Assembly (NCBI RefSeq): GCF_036227605.1
Contig: NZ_CP109487.1
Coordinates: 3,174,001 to 3,238,000, forward strand
Length of the DNA stretch: 64,000 nucleotides
Direction: 5' to 3'
Source: Streptomyces sp. NBC_01439
Lineage (GTDB): Bacteria > Actinomycetota > Actinomycetes > Streptomycetales > Streptomycetaceae
This document shows, piece after piece, positions 1-10,207 of the stretch. Position numbers and translations under genes: made by a program. The notes beneath the pieces were generated by a model, which saw only the letters and a list, made by a program, of their open reading frames with translations, was not told where the DNA came from and searched no databases. Position 1 is the first letter of the stretch. Every line of letters begins with the position of its first letter.

Positions 1-6
1 CGTCAC

Positions 7-1685
<1,679 letters not shown>

Positions 1686-1996
1686 CGGCGTCTCCTCGTC
1701 GTCGGTACGTTCGCGTGCGGGCGATCGTGAAAACCTGAGCGGCGTAAAAGGGGTGTCCGGCCGGGCTGGGGAGGCTGGCCGGTTAATGACCCCGAGATTC
1801 GCGCAGGCCGGTTTCCGGCGGCGCCGCTCGGTGTTTCGCGCCCGTGACGAAGAGGGCGGGCGTGTTACGCGTCAATGAACAGGTGGATCACGAAAGCCGG
1901 CCGCGGCAGTACCCGGATGTCCTGGCTGGGGGAGCCTGATCGGGCTTCACGGGGTGACTGCCGCGGCCGGGGCCTCGGGGGTGGCCGCGCGGGCCG
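1686..1996. other. amtB/nsdA intergenic region
   Basis: A 311-bp stretch between the amtB start and the nsdA stop. It holds the GlnR-type box (1811-1848) and presumably the amtB promoter on the minus strand. A GTAAC motif also occurs on the minus strand at about 1864-1868. I see no convincing gene here. Confidence 0.6.
1811..1848 (-). promoter_or_regulatory. GlnR-type operator upstream of amtB
   Basis: Read on the minus strand, the sequence is GTCAC-n6-GAAAC-n6-CGGCG-n6-GAAAC. This fits the actinobacterial GlnR box arrangement (gTnAC-n6-GAAAC repeated), with both GAAAC elements at exactly the expected 22-bp phase. One a-box (CGGCG) is degenerate. GlnR activating amtB-glnK-glnD is established for S. 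coelicolor; occupation of this copy is inference. Confidence 0.7.
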
Positions 1997-3487
1997 TCAG
2001 ACGGCCTCCGCGGCTTCGGGGAGCCGGGAAGCGAGGTGGTCGGTGAGCCGGACCACCTCGGCGACGTCGCCGTACTCACGGGCGGCGGTGTCTACGGTCT
2101 TGCGCAGGCGGGTGTTCACCCGTTCGGACCGCACCTTTCCCGCCACGTCGAGGGCCCGGTCGACGAGGGCCACGGCCTGCTCGGGCTCGCGCTGGAGCAG
2201 GTGGACGGTGGCCATGCCGATGAGGTTGAGGGCGTAGGAGCGCTGGTGCACCTCGTCCTTCTCGAAGAGTTCGACGGCCCGTTCCATGACGGGCTCGGCG
2301 AGGGAGGCGTACATGGGGCTGCGCCCGGCCACATAGGCCAGGTCCCGGTACGAGTGGGAGTTCTCGCCGTACAGCTCGGCCTGGGAGAAGAAGCGGATCC
2401 AGTCGGGTTCGGGCTCGCCCGCGAAGCCGACGTCGGAGAAGGTGTCCTCGGCCATCCGCACGGCCCGCTTGCAGCGGCTGGGCTGACCCATGTTGGCGTA
2501 CGCGCGGGCCTCCATCGCATACAGCATGGCCTGGGTGCGCGGGCCGGCGCAGTCGCGGCTGCCGTACTGCGCGAGGTGGATGAGTTCCAGGGCGTCCTCG
2601 GGGCGGCCCAGGTGGATCATCTGGCGGCTCATGCTGGAGAGGATGTACGAGCCGAGCGGCTTGTCGCCGCCCTCCTTGGCGGCGTGCAGGGCGAGCACGA
2701 AGTACTTCTGCGCGGTGGGGTGCAGACCGATGTCGTAGCTCATCCAGCCGGCCAGTTCGGCCAGTTCGGCGGCGACCTTGAAGAGCCGCTTCATGACCGG
2801 GGCGGGGTGGTTCTCCTGGAGCAGGTCGGTGACCTCGTGGAGCTGGCCCACGACGGCCTTGCGGCGGAGTCCGCCGCCGCACTGGGCGTCCCACTGGCGG
2901 AACATGACGGTGGTGGCGTCGAGGAGGTCGAGTTCCGGTGCGGAGAGCCGGGGCGGGCGGTGGCCGCCGAGGGCGCCCGTCGGCCCCGCCCCGCGCGGGC
3001 CCGGGTCGGCGGCCGGTGCCGGGACGAGCCAGCGCTGCATGGGCTCGATGAGGGCGGGGCCGGCGGAGAGGGCGAGCGAGGTCCCGAGGAAGCCGCGGCG
3101 CGCCAGCATCAGGTCGCTGCGGGAGAACTCGCCGAGCAGTTCGACGGTCTGCGGGCCGGCCCAGGGCAGGTCGACCCCGGAGACGGAGGGGGTCTGGTGG
3201 GCGGTGCGCAGGCCGAGCTGCTCGATGGCGACGACGGAGCCGAAGCGCTCGGAGAACAGCTCGGACAGGATGCGCGGGACGGGTTCGCGCGGCTGTTCGC
3301 CGTCGAGCCAGCGACGCACCCGGGAGGTGTCCGTGCTGATGTGGTGGGCACCCATCTGGCGCGCCCGGCGGTTGACTTGCCGGGCGAGTTCGCCCTTGGA
3401 CCAGCCGCTGCGGACGAACCACGAGGTCAGCTGTTCGTTGCGCGCAGCAGCATCCTCGATCGTTCCGCTTGCGCCGTTGCCGCTCAC
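1997..3487 (-). CDS. nsdA: NsdA-type developmental/antibiotic regulator
   Basis: A 496-residue soluble protein. The N-terminal ~90 residues look like a winged or HTH-type segment (SWFVRSGWSKGELARQVNRR), followed by a long alpha-helical repeat region resembling TPRs (motifs such as KYFVLALHAAKEGG and MAEDTFSDVGF). It matches my recollection of NsdA, a negative regulator of sporulation and antibiotic production in Streptomyces, and sits beside amtB as in S. coelicolor. The start is GTG at 3487. Biochemical role is not deducible from sequence; the TPR-like part suggests protein-protein contact. Name confidence is moderate to high from sequence and neighbours together. Confidence 0.8.
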   Translation of the reverse strand: MSGNGASGTIEDAAARNEQLTSWFVRSGWSKGELARQVNRRARQMGAHHISTDTSRVRRWLDGEQPREPVPRILSELFSERFGSVVAIEQLGLRTAHQTPSVSGVDLPWAGPQTVELLGEFSRSDLMLARRGFLGTSLALSAGPALIEPMQRWLVPAPAADPGPRGAGPTGALGGHRPPRLSAPELDLLDATTVMFRQWDAQCGGGLRRKAVVGQLHEVTDLLQENHPAPVMKRLFKVAAELAELAGWMSYDIGLHPTAQKYFVLALHAAKEGGDKPLGSYILSSMSRQMIHLGRPEDALELIHLAQYGSRDCAGPRTQAMLYAMEARAYANMGQPSRCKRAVRMAEDTFSDVGFAGEPEPDWIRFFSQAELYGENSHSYRDLAYVAGRSPMYASLAEPVMERAVELFEKDEVHQRSYALNLIGMATVHLLQREPEQAVALVDRALDVAGKVRSERVNTRLRKTVDTAAREYGDVAEVVRLTDHLASRLPEAAEAV

Positions 3488-3901
3488 TGGAACGCCCCCA
3501 TCCGCTCAGCATCTTCCACACGAAACCTTGGCCGGGACGCCGGGCGCCACCATGGACCTTCACAGGTCCTTCACATATTGCCTTCGGCATACCCACGGAT
3601 GGGTCGCCTTCGGTTTCGCGTACCGAAAGTAATCCTACGATCACCCCTGCGGCGAGGTTGATTCCAGAAACGCCACCATTCGCCACCCCTTCGAATGAAC
3701 TAGCCACCGGCCAGGCGCGATTCACTTGACACCGAGGTGAAAGCGGATCCGTTGGACTGGAGTGCGCTCGGGGCGCGCGCGGCGAGGAGTGCGCCGGGTG
3801 GCATCGGAGAACACCCCGCGGCGGGACGGCGGGCAGAGGTTCCGCCGAGGTCGTCGCACCGGCTTCGTAACCACCGGCACGTCCGACCCGTTGGAGGGGG
3901 C
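3488..3901. other. Divergent intergenic region nsdA / primpol-like gene
   Basis: A 414-bp region between two divergent genes. It is locally less GC-rich than the genes, notably around 3580-3700, as expected for promoters in both directions. An upstream GTG at 3737 is in frame with the following gene but lacks a Shine-Dalgarno sequence, so I treat 3737-3901 as untranslated. No RNA gene or repeat was recognised. Confidence 0.5.
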
Positions 3902-4573
3902 ATGGGCATGGGCTTCACGATCGGCGGCAGCCGCAGCACCAAGGAGTTCCGCTCCGGCACCCGGCGCCGCGGCCGTACCTCGGAGTGCACGGCGGTGGCG
4001 GAGTACACCGGGCTGTGGGGTTGGGACGTGGTCCCCGGCGCCCGCGCTGCGGCCCCCGCCCGCGACTGCTCCTGCGGGGACAGGACGTGCCCCGAACCCG
4101 GGGCGCATCCCCTGGCCTTCGCCCCCACGGTCCCGGCCGGGGCCACTCTGGACGAGGTCACCGAGGCCTGGAGCGAGTACCCGGGCGCCGTACTGCTCCC
4201 CGTGGGCCGCGTCTTCGACGTCATCGAGGTCTCCGAGGAGGCCGGGCGGCGCGCGCTGGTGCGGCTGGAGCGGATGGGCCTGCCGCTCGGCCCGGTCATC
4301 GCTACCGCCGACGGCCGGGCGCAGTTCTTCGTGGCCCCGGGAGCGGCTGTCGAACTGCCGCAGTTGCTGTACCGGATGGGCTGGGACGACGCCGATCTCG
4401 ACCTGCGGGCCCTGGGCCACGGCGCGTTCGTGACGGCCCCGCCCTCCGACCGCGCCGGGCTCGGTCAGGTCGGCTGGCTGCGGCCGCCCGCGCTCGACTG
4501 TGCCGGTGGCCCGCCGCAGGCCAGGCTGCTGCTGGGGACCCTCGCGTACATCTGCCACCGCTTCCGGCGGTAG
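3902..4573 (+). CDS. Degenerate bifunctional primase/polymerase-like protein
   Basis: A 223-residue protein resembling the N-terminal domain of bifunctional DNA primase/polymerases: after a short leader it has the cysteine motif CSCGDRTCPEPGAHP (from about residue 56) and the core strand where active enzymes carry DxD. Here that strand reads FDVIEVSEEAG (about residues 105-115), so the two acidic metal ligands appear to be lost. I infer a catalytically inactive fold of unknown function. The start is ATG at 3902, preceded by GGAGGGGG. It is convergent with ftsY and separated from it by a strong hairpin. Conserved beside nsdA and ftsY in streptomycetes, as I recall. Confidence 0.7.
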   Translation: MGMGFTIGGSRSTKEFRSGTRRRGRTSECTAVAEYTGLWGWDVVPGARAAAPARDCSCGDRTCPEPGAHPLAFAPTVPAGATLDEVTEAWSEYPGAVLLPVGRVFDVIEVSEEAGRRALVRLERMGLPLGPVIATADGRAQFFVAPGAAVELPQLLYRMGWDDADLDLRALGHGAFVTAPPSDRAGLGQVGWLRPPALDCAGGPPQARLLLGTLAYICHRFRR

Positions 4574-4607
4574 TCGCGCTCCGGAAGCACACCGGAGCCA
4601 CGCATGA

Positions 4608-4644
4608 CGGTGCCCCCGCGTTCCGGTGGAACGCGGGGGCACCG
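4608..4644. terminator. Bidirectional hairpin terminator
   Basis: A perfect 17-bp stem (4608-4624 with 4628-4644) around a GGT loop, in the gap between two convergent genes (3902-4573 and ftsY). No long U tract follows, which is usual for GC-rich streptomycete terminators. Confidence 0.8.
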
Positions 4645-4664
4645 GTGTCCGTGCGGGACGGCGG

Positions 4665-5882
4665 TCAGTCGCCGATCAGGGCGTCCACGAACGCCTCCGG
4701 CTCGAAGGGCGCCAGGTCGTCCGGACCCTCGCCGAGGCCGATGAGCTTGACCGGTACGCCCAGTTCGCGCTGGACGGCGACGACGATGCCGCCCTTGGCC
4801 GTGCCGTCGAGCTTGGTCAGCACGATGCCGGTGATGTCCACGACCTCGGCGAAGACGCGGGCCTGGGTCAGGCCGTTCTGCCCGGTGGTGGCGTCCAGGA
4901 CCAGCAGGATCTCGTCCAGCGGACCGTGCTTCTCCACGACGCGCTTGACCTTGCCGAGCTCGTCCATCAGGCCGGTCTTGGTGTGCAGACGGCCCGCGGT
5001 GTCGATGAGCACCACGTCGGCGCCCTCGGCGATGCCCTCCTTGACCGCGTCGTAGGCGATCGAGGCCGGGTCACCGCCCTCGGGGCCGCGCACGGTACGG
5101 GCGCCGACGCGCTCGCCCCAGGTCTGCAGCTGGTCGGCGGCGGCGGCGCGGAAGGTGTCGGCCGCGCCGAGCACCACGCTGCGGCCGTCGGCGACGAGCA
5201 CCCGGGCCAGCTTGCCGGTGGTGGTGGTCTTGCCGGTGCCGTTGACACCGACGACCATGATCACGCCCGGGGTGTCCTCGCCGCTCTCCGTCTTCACGAC
5301 GCGGTCGAAGTCGGTGCCGACCAAGGTCAGCAGCTCCTCCTTGAGCAGGGCGCGCAGGTCCGCCGGGGTTCGGGTGCCGAGCACCTTGACCCGCTCGCGG
5401 AGCCGGTCCACGAGCTCCTGGGTCGGCACGACACCGACGTCGGCGACGAGGAGGGTCTCCTCGATCTCCTCCCAGGTGTCCTCGTCGAGGTGCTCCCGGG
5501 AGAGCAGCGTGAGCAGCCCCTTGCCGAGGGAGTTCTGCGACCGGGCCAGGCGGGCGCGCAGCCGGATCAGGCGGCCGGCGGTGGGCGCGGGCACCTCGAT
5601 CTCGGGCGCGGCCGGAGCCGCGGGCACGGGTTCGGCTACCGGTGCCGGGGCCGGAGCTGCGGCCTCCGGGAGTCCGACCTCCTCGATCGTGCGGCGCGGC
5701 TCTTCCGCCGTCTCTACGGCGTCCTCCCCCACCTGCGGCTCGGCAGGCGGGGCAGTGATGGTCGGCGTGCTCGGCGGTGCCGGCGGCGGCAGCTGCTTCT
5801 TCTTGCGGCTGCTGACCACGAGCCCGCTGATCACACCGACCGCAACCAGGGCGATGACTACAGCAAGGATGAGGATGTCCAT
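4665..5882 (-). CDS. ftsY: Signal recognition particle receptor FtsY
   Basis: A 405-residue SRP-GTPase. It begins with a membrane-anchoring segment (ILILAVVIALVAVGVISGL, residues 3-21) and a basic RKKK, then a Pro/Ala/Glu-rich acidic A domain to about residue 105, then the NG domain. The P-loop GVNGTGKTTTT starts near residue 212; DTFRAAAADQL, DTAGRLHT and TKLDGTAKGG follow. FtsY docks the ribosome-nascent chain-SRP complex at the membrane. I chose ATG 5882 over an in-frame start at 5909 because GGTGGGG lies just upstream and the hydrophobic anchor then begins at once. Confidence 0.96.
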   Translation of the reverse strand: MDILILAVVIALVAVGVISGLVVSSRKKKQLPPPAPPSTPTITAPPAEPQVGEDAVETAEEPRRTIEEVGLPEAAAPAPAPVAEPVPAAPAAPEIEVPAPTAGRLIRLRARLARSQNSLGKGLLTLLSREHLDEDTWEEIEETLLVADVGVVPTQELVDRLRERVKVLGTRTPADLRALLKEELLTLVGTDFDRVVKTESGEDTPGVIMVVGVNGTGKTTTTGKLARVLVADGRSVVLGAADTFRAAAADQLQTWGERVGARTVRGPEGGDPASIAYDAVKEGIAEGADVVLIDTAGRLHTKTGLMDELGKVKRVVEKHGPLDEILLVLDATTGQNGLTQARVFAEVVDITGIVLTKLDGTAKGGIVVAVQRELGVPVKLIGLGEGPDDLAPFEPEAFVDALIGD

Positions 5883-6026
5883 AACCCCACCAGTATCGGA
5901 CACGGCCACCCCGGAGCCGGGAACCTGCGCGCGCGGACCGGGACGTAAGCCGTGGTTTGTGGTTTTAGCAGCAAATCCGTGATGATGAACGACTTCCCCT
6001 CATAACCTCCCCAACGGAGCAATCGC

Positions 6027-7499
6027 ATGCCTGCCGAGCCCGCCGACGGCGCAGCCGAAACCGCGATCGAGACCCGCGGTCTGGAACCCGTCCCGGACAG
6101 CGAGCGCGGCGGCCGGGTCCGCGAGCTCGTACCCACCTGGGTCGCCGCCAACATCAGCGTGCTGCTGCTGACCATGGGCGCGGGTTTGGTGATCTTCAAC
6201 AAGCTCAACATCTGGCAGGTGCTCGTCGTCGCGGTCGCCGCACCGGTCCTCTCGTACGGGATCGTCGGCCTGATATCCATCGCGGGCAAGCGCGGCGGCG
6301 CCCCCGGCATGGCCCTGTCGCGGGCGGTGTTCGGGCAGCGCGGCAACCTCTTCCCGGGCGCCCTGATCTGGGTGGCCCGCTGGGGCTGGGAGACCATCAA
6401 CGCGGTCAGCGGCGCCTATGCCGTACTGACCGTGCTCGACCTGCTGTTCGGGGTCCGCAGCAGCACCCCGCTCATCGTCGTCACCCTGCTGTTCTTCGTG
6501 GGCTGCACCTTCGTGGTCTCGGGCCTCGGCATCAACGCCCTGCGCGTCTGCTCCACGTGGTCGACGTACCTCTTCGGCGCGTTCAGCGTGCTCGTCCTCG
6601 GGTACCTGGTCTTCACCACCGACTGGTCCGCCGTCTTCGACAAGCCGGCCGGCTCCAGCGCGATGATGATCGCCGGCATCGGTACGATCGCGGCCGGCGG
6701 CATCAGCTGGGTGCCCTCGGGACCCGACTTCACCCGCTACCTGCCGCGCACCGCCTCCTCCAAGGGCATGGTCGGCGCGACGATCGGCGGCGCCGGCGTG
6801 GTCGTGCTCCCGATGGTCCTGATGGGCGCGGTGATGGCCGTCGGGACTCCGGACCTGGCCACGGCCCAGGATCCGGTGTCCTTCATCGGCGAGCTGCTCC
6901 CGACCTGGATCGCGGTCCCGTACCTGCTCATCGCACTCGTCGGCATGCTGCTGATCAACTCGATGTCGATGTACTCGGCCGGGTTCACCGCGCAGACCCT
7001 GGGCATCAAGGTCCCGCGGGCCGCGGCCGTCAGCGTCAATGCGATCATCAGCCTGGTCTTCGGGTTCCTGCTGATGGTGGTCGCCACCAGCTTCTTCGGC
7101 TCGTTCATCTCCTTCCTGACCCTGCTGGCCGTGGCGTTCTCCGCCTGGATCGGCGTCTTCGGCGTGGACATGCTGCACCGCACGACCTACGACGGCCCCG
7201 CGCTGCTGGACACCACGCGGACCAGCGCCTACTGGTACAAGGGCGGCTTCGCCTGGCAGGCGATGACCGCCTGGGCCCTCGCCCTCGTCGTGGGCCTGCT
7301 GTTCACCAAGGTGGACTGGTTCGCCGGACCGCTCGCCTCCACCTGGATCGGAGAGAACGGCCTGGGCTGGGCGGCGGGCATCCTCACCTCGGCCGCGCTG
7401 TACGCCGTACTGCCGCGCACGACGCCGGTGGAGCCGGTGGAGGCGGTGGAGCCGGCCGCGGCCGGGGAGCACGAGCCCGCCGGATCCCTGTCCAACTGA
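6027..7499 (+). CDS. NCS1-family purine/cytosine permease
   Basis: A 490-residue integral membrane protein with about twelve hydrophobic segments, matching the nucleobase:cation symporter-1 family (codB/Fur-like). Visible family features are the N-terminal VPTWVAANISVLLLTMGAG region, the GGISWVPSGPDFTRYLPR stretch and the terminal region after the YWYKGGFAWQA motif. Substrate is probably cytosine or a purine but cannot be fixed from sequence. GGAG precedes ATG 6027. The luciferase-like oxidoreductase begins 63 bp downstream on the same strand, so they may be co-transcribed. A second, different NCS1 permease occurs at 61957. Confidence 0.88.
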   Translation: MPAEPADGAAETAIETRGLEPVPDSERGGRVRELVPTWVAANISVLLLTMGAGLVIFNKLNIWQVLVVAVAAPVLSYGIVGLISIAGKRGGAPGMALSRAVFGQRGNLFPGALIWVARWGWETINAVSGAYAVLTVLDLLFGVRSSTPLIVVTLLFFVGCTFVVSGLGINALRVCSTWSTYLFGAFSVLVLGYLVFTTDWSAVFDKPAGSSAMMIAGIGTIAAGGISWVPSGPDFTRYLPRTASSKGMVGATIGGAGVVVLPMVLMGAVMAVGTPDLATAQDPVSFIGELLPTWIAVPYLLIALVGMLLINSMSMYSAGFTAQTLGIKVPRAAAVSVNAIISLVFGFLLMVVATSFFGSFISFLTLLAVAFSAWIGVFGVDMLHRTTYDGPALLDTTRTSAYWYKGGFAWQAMTAWALALVVGLLFTKVDWFAGPLASTWIGENGLGWAAGILTSAALYAVLPRTTPVEPVEAVEPAAAGEHEPAGSLSN

Positions 7500-7562
7500 C
7501 GCCACGTCAGCTAACGTCCCCCTTCGCCCGCCCACCCACATCCGGCGAAGGGGGACTCATCC

Positions 7563-8549
7563 ATGCCCATCACCGTGGCCCGGTTCAATCTCGTCGACCC
7601 GAACGGCACCCCCGAGTCGCTCTCCGCCCGCTACAAGGCGGCGCTGGAGATGGCCCGGTACGCGGACGACCGCGGGATCGACACCGTCCAGACCGAGGAG
7701 CACCACGGCACCGACAACAACTGGCTGCCCTCCCCCTTCGCCTTCGCGGGCGCGGTCTTCGGCGCGACGCGCCGGATCGCGGTCACCGTCTCGGCGATCA
7801 TCGGCCCGCTGTACGACCCGCTGAAGGTCGCCGAGGACATCGCCGTCCTCGACCTCCTGAGCGGCGGCCGCCTGGTGACGGTGGCGGGCATCGGCTACCG
7901 GCCCGAGGAGTACGAGCAGCACGGCGTGGAGTGGGGCCGGCGCGGCCGGCTCCAGGACGAGCTGCTGGAGACCCTGCTGAAGGCGTGGACCGGCGAGCCC
8001 TTCGAGTTCCGCGGCCGTACGGTACGGGTCACCCCGACACCGTTCACCCGGCCGCACCCGCTGCTGCTGGTCGGCGGCAGCTCCGAGGCCGCGGCCCGCC
8101 GCGCCGCCCGACTGGGGCTGCCCTTCTTCCCCAGCGCGCACCTGCCGGAGCTCGCGGCGTACTACACCGCGCGGCTGGCGGAGTACGGCACGGAGGGCTT
8201 CTGCATGATGCCGGCGGCCGAGACCCCGCTGCTGCACGTCGCGGAGGACCCGGACCGGGTCTGGGCGGAGCACGGCGGGCGCTTCCTGCACGAGGCGGGC
8301 ACGTACGCGTCCTGGCAGTCCAAGGACATCCGCAGCGCCGTACGGTCGACCGCGCGCTCGGTGGCGGAGCTGCGCGCGGAGGGCGTGTACCGCGTCCTCA
8401 CCCCGGACGAGGCGGTCGCGTACGGCCGGGCCGCGGGCGAGGCGGGGAACCTGGTCCTGCACCCGCTGTGCGGCGGGATGCCGCTGGACGAGGGCTGGCG
8501 GAGCCTGCACCTGCTCTGCGAACAGGTACTGCCCCGGCTCAAGGACTGA
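7563..8549 (+). CDS. LLM-class flavin-dependent oxidoreductase
   Basis: A 328-residue luciferase-like monooxygenase-family TIM barrel. Motifs typical of the family are TEEHHGTDNNWLPSPF near residue 42, the AEDIAVLDLLSGGRL segment, and LLVGGSSEAAARRAARLGLPF. Such enzymes use FMN or F420 from a reductase or cofactor pool; the actual substrate is unknown. GGGGGA lies just before the ATG. Its stop codon lies inside a terminator hairpin, so it ends the NCS1 permease transcript. The family is certain, the specific function is not. Confidence 0.85.
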   Translation: MPITVARFNLVDPNGTPESLSARYKAALEMARYADDRGIDTVQTEEHHGTDNNWLPSPFAFAGAVFGATRRIAVTVSAIIGPLYDPLKVAEDIAVLDLLSGGRLVTVAGIGYRPEEYEQHGVEWGRRGRLQDELLETLLKAWTGEPFEFRGRTVRVTPTPFTRPHPLLLVGGSSEAAARRAARLGLPFFPSAHLPELAAYYTARLAEYGTEGFCMMPAAETPLLHVAEDPDRVWAEHGGRFLHEAGTYASWQSKDIRSAVRSTARSVAELRAEGVYRVLTPDEAVAYGRAAGEAGNLVLHPLCGGMPLDEGWRSLHLLCEQVLPRLKD

Positions 8550-8559
8550 GCCGGGGCAG
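8529..8559 (+). terminator. Hairpin terminator overlapping a stop codon
   Basis: A 13-bp perfect stem (8529-8541 with 8547-8559) with a 5-nt loop. It includes the last codons of the upstream oxidoreductase and serves the junction with convergent glcP. Confidence 0.75.
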
Positions 8560-8590
8560 CATCGAGGAGAAGGGGCGTTGGCGGGGGTGG

Positions 8591-10024
8591 TTACCCCATC
8601 TCCTCCAGCGCCTTGCCCTTGGTCTCCGGCACCCACTTGAGGATGAACGGGATCGAGAGCAGAGCGAAGAACGTGTAGATCATGTAGGCGCCCGAGAGGT
8701 TCCAGTCCGAGAGCGACGGGAACGTGACGGTGATGGCCCAGTTGGCGATCCACTGGGCCGCCGCGGCCACACCGAGGGCGGCGGCGCGGATGCGGCCGGG
8801 GAACATCTCGCCCAGCAGCACCCAGACCACCACGCCCCAGGAGAGGGCGAAGAAGAGGACGAAGAGGTTGGCCGCGACCAGGGCGGTGATGCCCTGCGCG
8901 TGCGGCAGCGTGATGTCGTCGCCGACCCCGGACTTGTACGAGAACGCCCAGGCCGCCGTCCCCAGCGACAGTGCCATGCCCACGGAGCCGATGAGGGCGA
9001 GCGGCTTGCGGCCGAGCCGGTCCACGAAGATCATCGCGATGACCGTACCGATGATGTTCACGACCGAGGTCTCGAACGAGTACAGGAACGAGGAGCTCGC
9101 GTCGATGCCGACCGACTGCCACAGCGAGGAGCTGTAGTAGAAGATCACATTGATGCCGACCAGCTGCTGGAAGACGGAGAGGCCGATGCCGACCCAGACG
9201 ATGGGCAGGAATCCGAAGCGGCCGCCGAGCAGGTCCTTGAAGGTGGACTTCACCTCGGAGCGCATGGAGTGGTCGATCTCGCGGATGCGGGCGTCGGCGT
9301 CGATGCCGGAGCCCTCGACCTCGCGCAGGACCTCCTTGGCCTTCTCCGTGCGGCCGACCGATACGAGGAAGCGCGGGGACTCCGGGATGACGAAGGACAG
9401 CAGGCCGTAGAGCACGGCCGGCACGACCATCACGCCGAGCATCCACTGCCAGGCCTCGAGTCCGCCGATTTCACCGCGCTGGTCACCGCCCGCGAGGTTA
9501 AGGATCGCCCAGTTGACCAGCTGCGAGACGGCGATGCCGATGACGATGGCCGCCTGCTGGAAGGAGGCGAGCCGGCCGCGGTAGGCGGGCGGGGAGACCT
9601 CGGCGATGTAGGCGGGGCCGATGACGGAGGCCATGCCGATGCCGAAGCCGCCGATCACCCGCCACATGGCGAGGTCCCAGAGGGCGAACGGGAGGGCCGA
9701 ACCGATGGCGCTCGCGGTGAACAGGACGGACGCGATCTGCATGCAGCGGATACGGCCGATCCGGTCGGCGAGGCGGCCCGCGGTGGCGGCTCCGATGGCG
9801 CAGCCGATCAGCGCCGCGGCGATCACCTGGGCGAGCGCGGCCGAGCCGACGTCGAAGCGGTCGCGGATGGCGACGACCGCGCCGTTGATGACGGAACTGT
9901 CGTACCCGAAGAGGAAGCCGCCCATCGCCGCGGCCGCGGCGATGAAGATGACGTGGCCGAGGTGCTCGGGCTGGGGCGAGGATCCGCCGCCCGGCGCCGA
10001 GGCCCGCGATGTGCTGCTGGTCAA
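8591..10024 (-). CDS. glcP: Glucose permease, MFS sugar-porter family
   Basis: A 477-residue twelve-helix major facilitator of the sugar porter family. Helix 1 has GGFLFGYDSSVINGAV, the inter-domain PESPRFLVSVGR motif is present, and the C-terminal VPETKGKALEEM is the family signature. In S. coelicolor GlcP is the main glucose uptake system and lies next to smc, as here. I chose the TTG at 10024, which follows GGAG at 6-nt spacing and gives a protein of the usual length; an in-frame GTG at 10087 would add 21 residues without a good ribosome site. Expression is likely glucose induced (known for the family, not seen here). Confidence 0.9.
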   Translation of the reverse strand: MTSSTSRASAPGGGSSPQPEHLGHVIFIAAAAAMGGFLFGYDSSVINGAVVAIRDRFDVGSAALAQVIAAALIGCAIGAATAGRLADRIGRIRCMQIASVLFTASAIGSALPFALWDLAMWRVIGGFGIGMASVIGPAYIAEVSPPAYRGRLASFQQAAIVIGIAVSQLVNWAILNLAGGDQRGEIGGLEAWQWMLGVMVVPAVLYGLLSFVIPESPRFLVSVGRTEKAKEVLREVEGSGIDADARIREIDHSMRSEVKSTFKDLLGGRFGFLPIVWVGIGLSVFQQLVGINVIFYYSSSLWQSVGIDASSSFLYSFETSVVNIIGTVIAMIFVDRLGRKPLALIGSVGMALSLGTAAWAFSYKSGVGDDITLPHAQGITALVAANLFVLFFALSWGVVVWVLLGEMFPGRIRAAALGVAAAAQWIANWAITVTFPSLSDWNLSGAYMIYTFFALLSIPFILKWVPETKGKALEEMG

Positions 10025-10207
10025 GGTGTGCTCCGTGGGTTTTTTGTCCGTCCTCACAGTGGCGCACAGTTCAAGATCGGGCACCACTCGAAGCCGGGAG
10101 ACAGCGGAGTGAGCCTATGCGTTCAGCTTCTGAAGTCAATACTTGGCGTGAAACTCACATGTCCGGGAGATTGCCGCCATTGAATTCACTTCTTGAAAGT
10201 ACGGGTC

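Noticed and set aside
2036..3661. 541-codon frame opposite nsdA
   Set aside because: Overlaps nsdA entirely and lacks any motif or ribosome site.
3737..3901. Upstream in-frame extension of the primase-polymerase-like protein from GTG 3737
   Set aside because: No ribosome site at 3737; GGAGGGGG sits right before ATG 3902.
6557..10183. 1208-codon open frame on the plus strand
   Set aside because: It runs through NCS1 permease, the oxidoreductase and antisense to glcP in another frame. It reflects high GC, not a gene.
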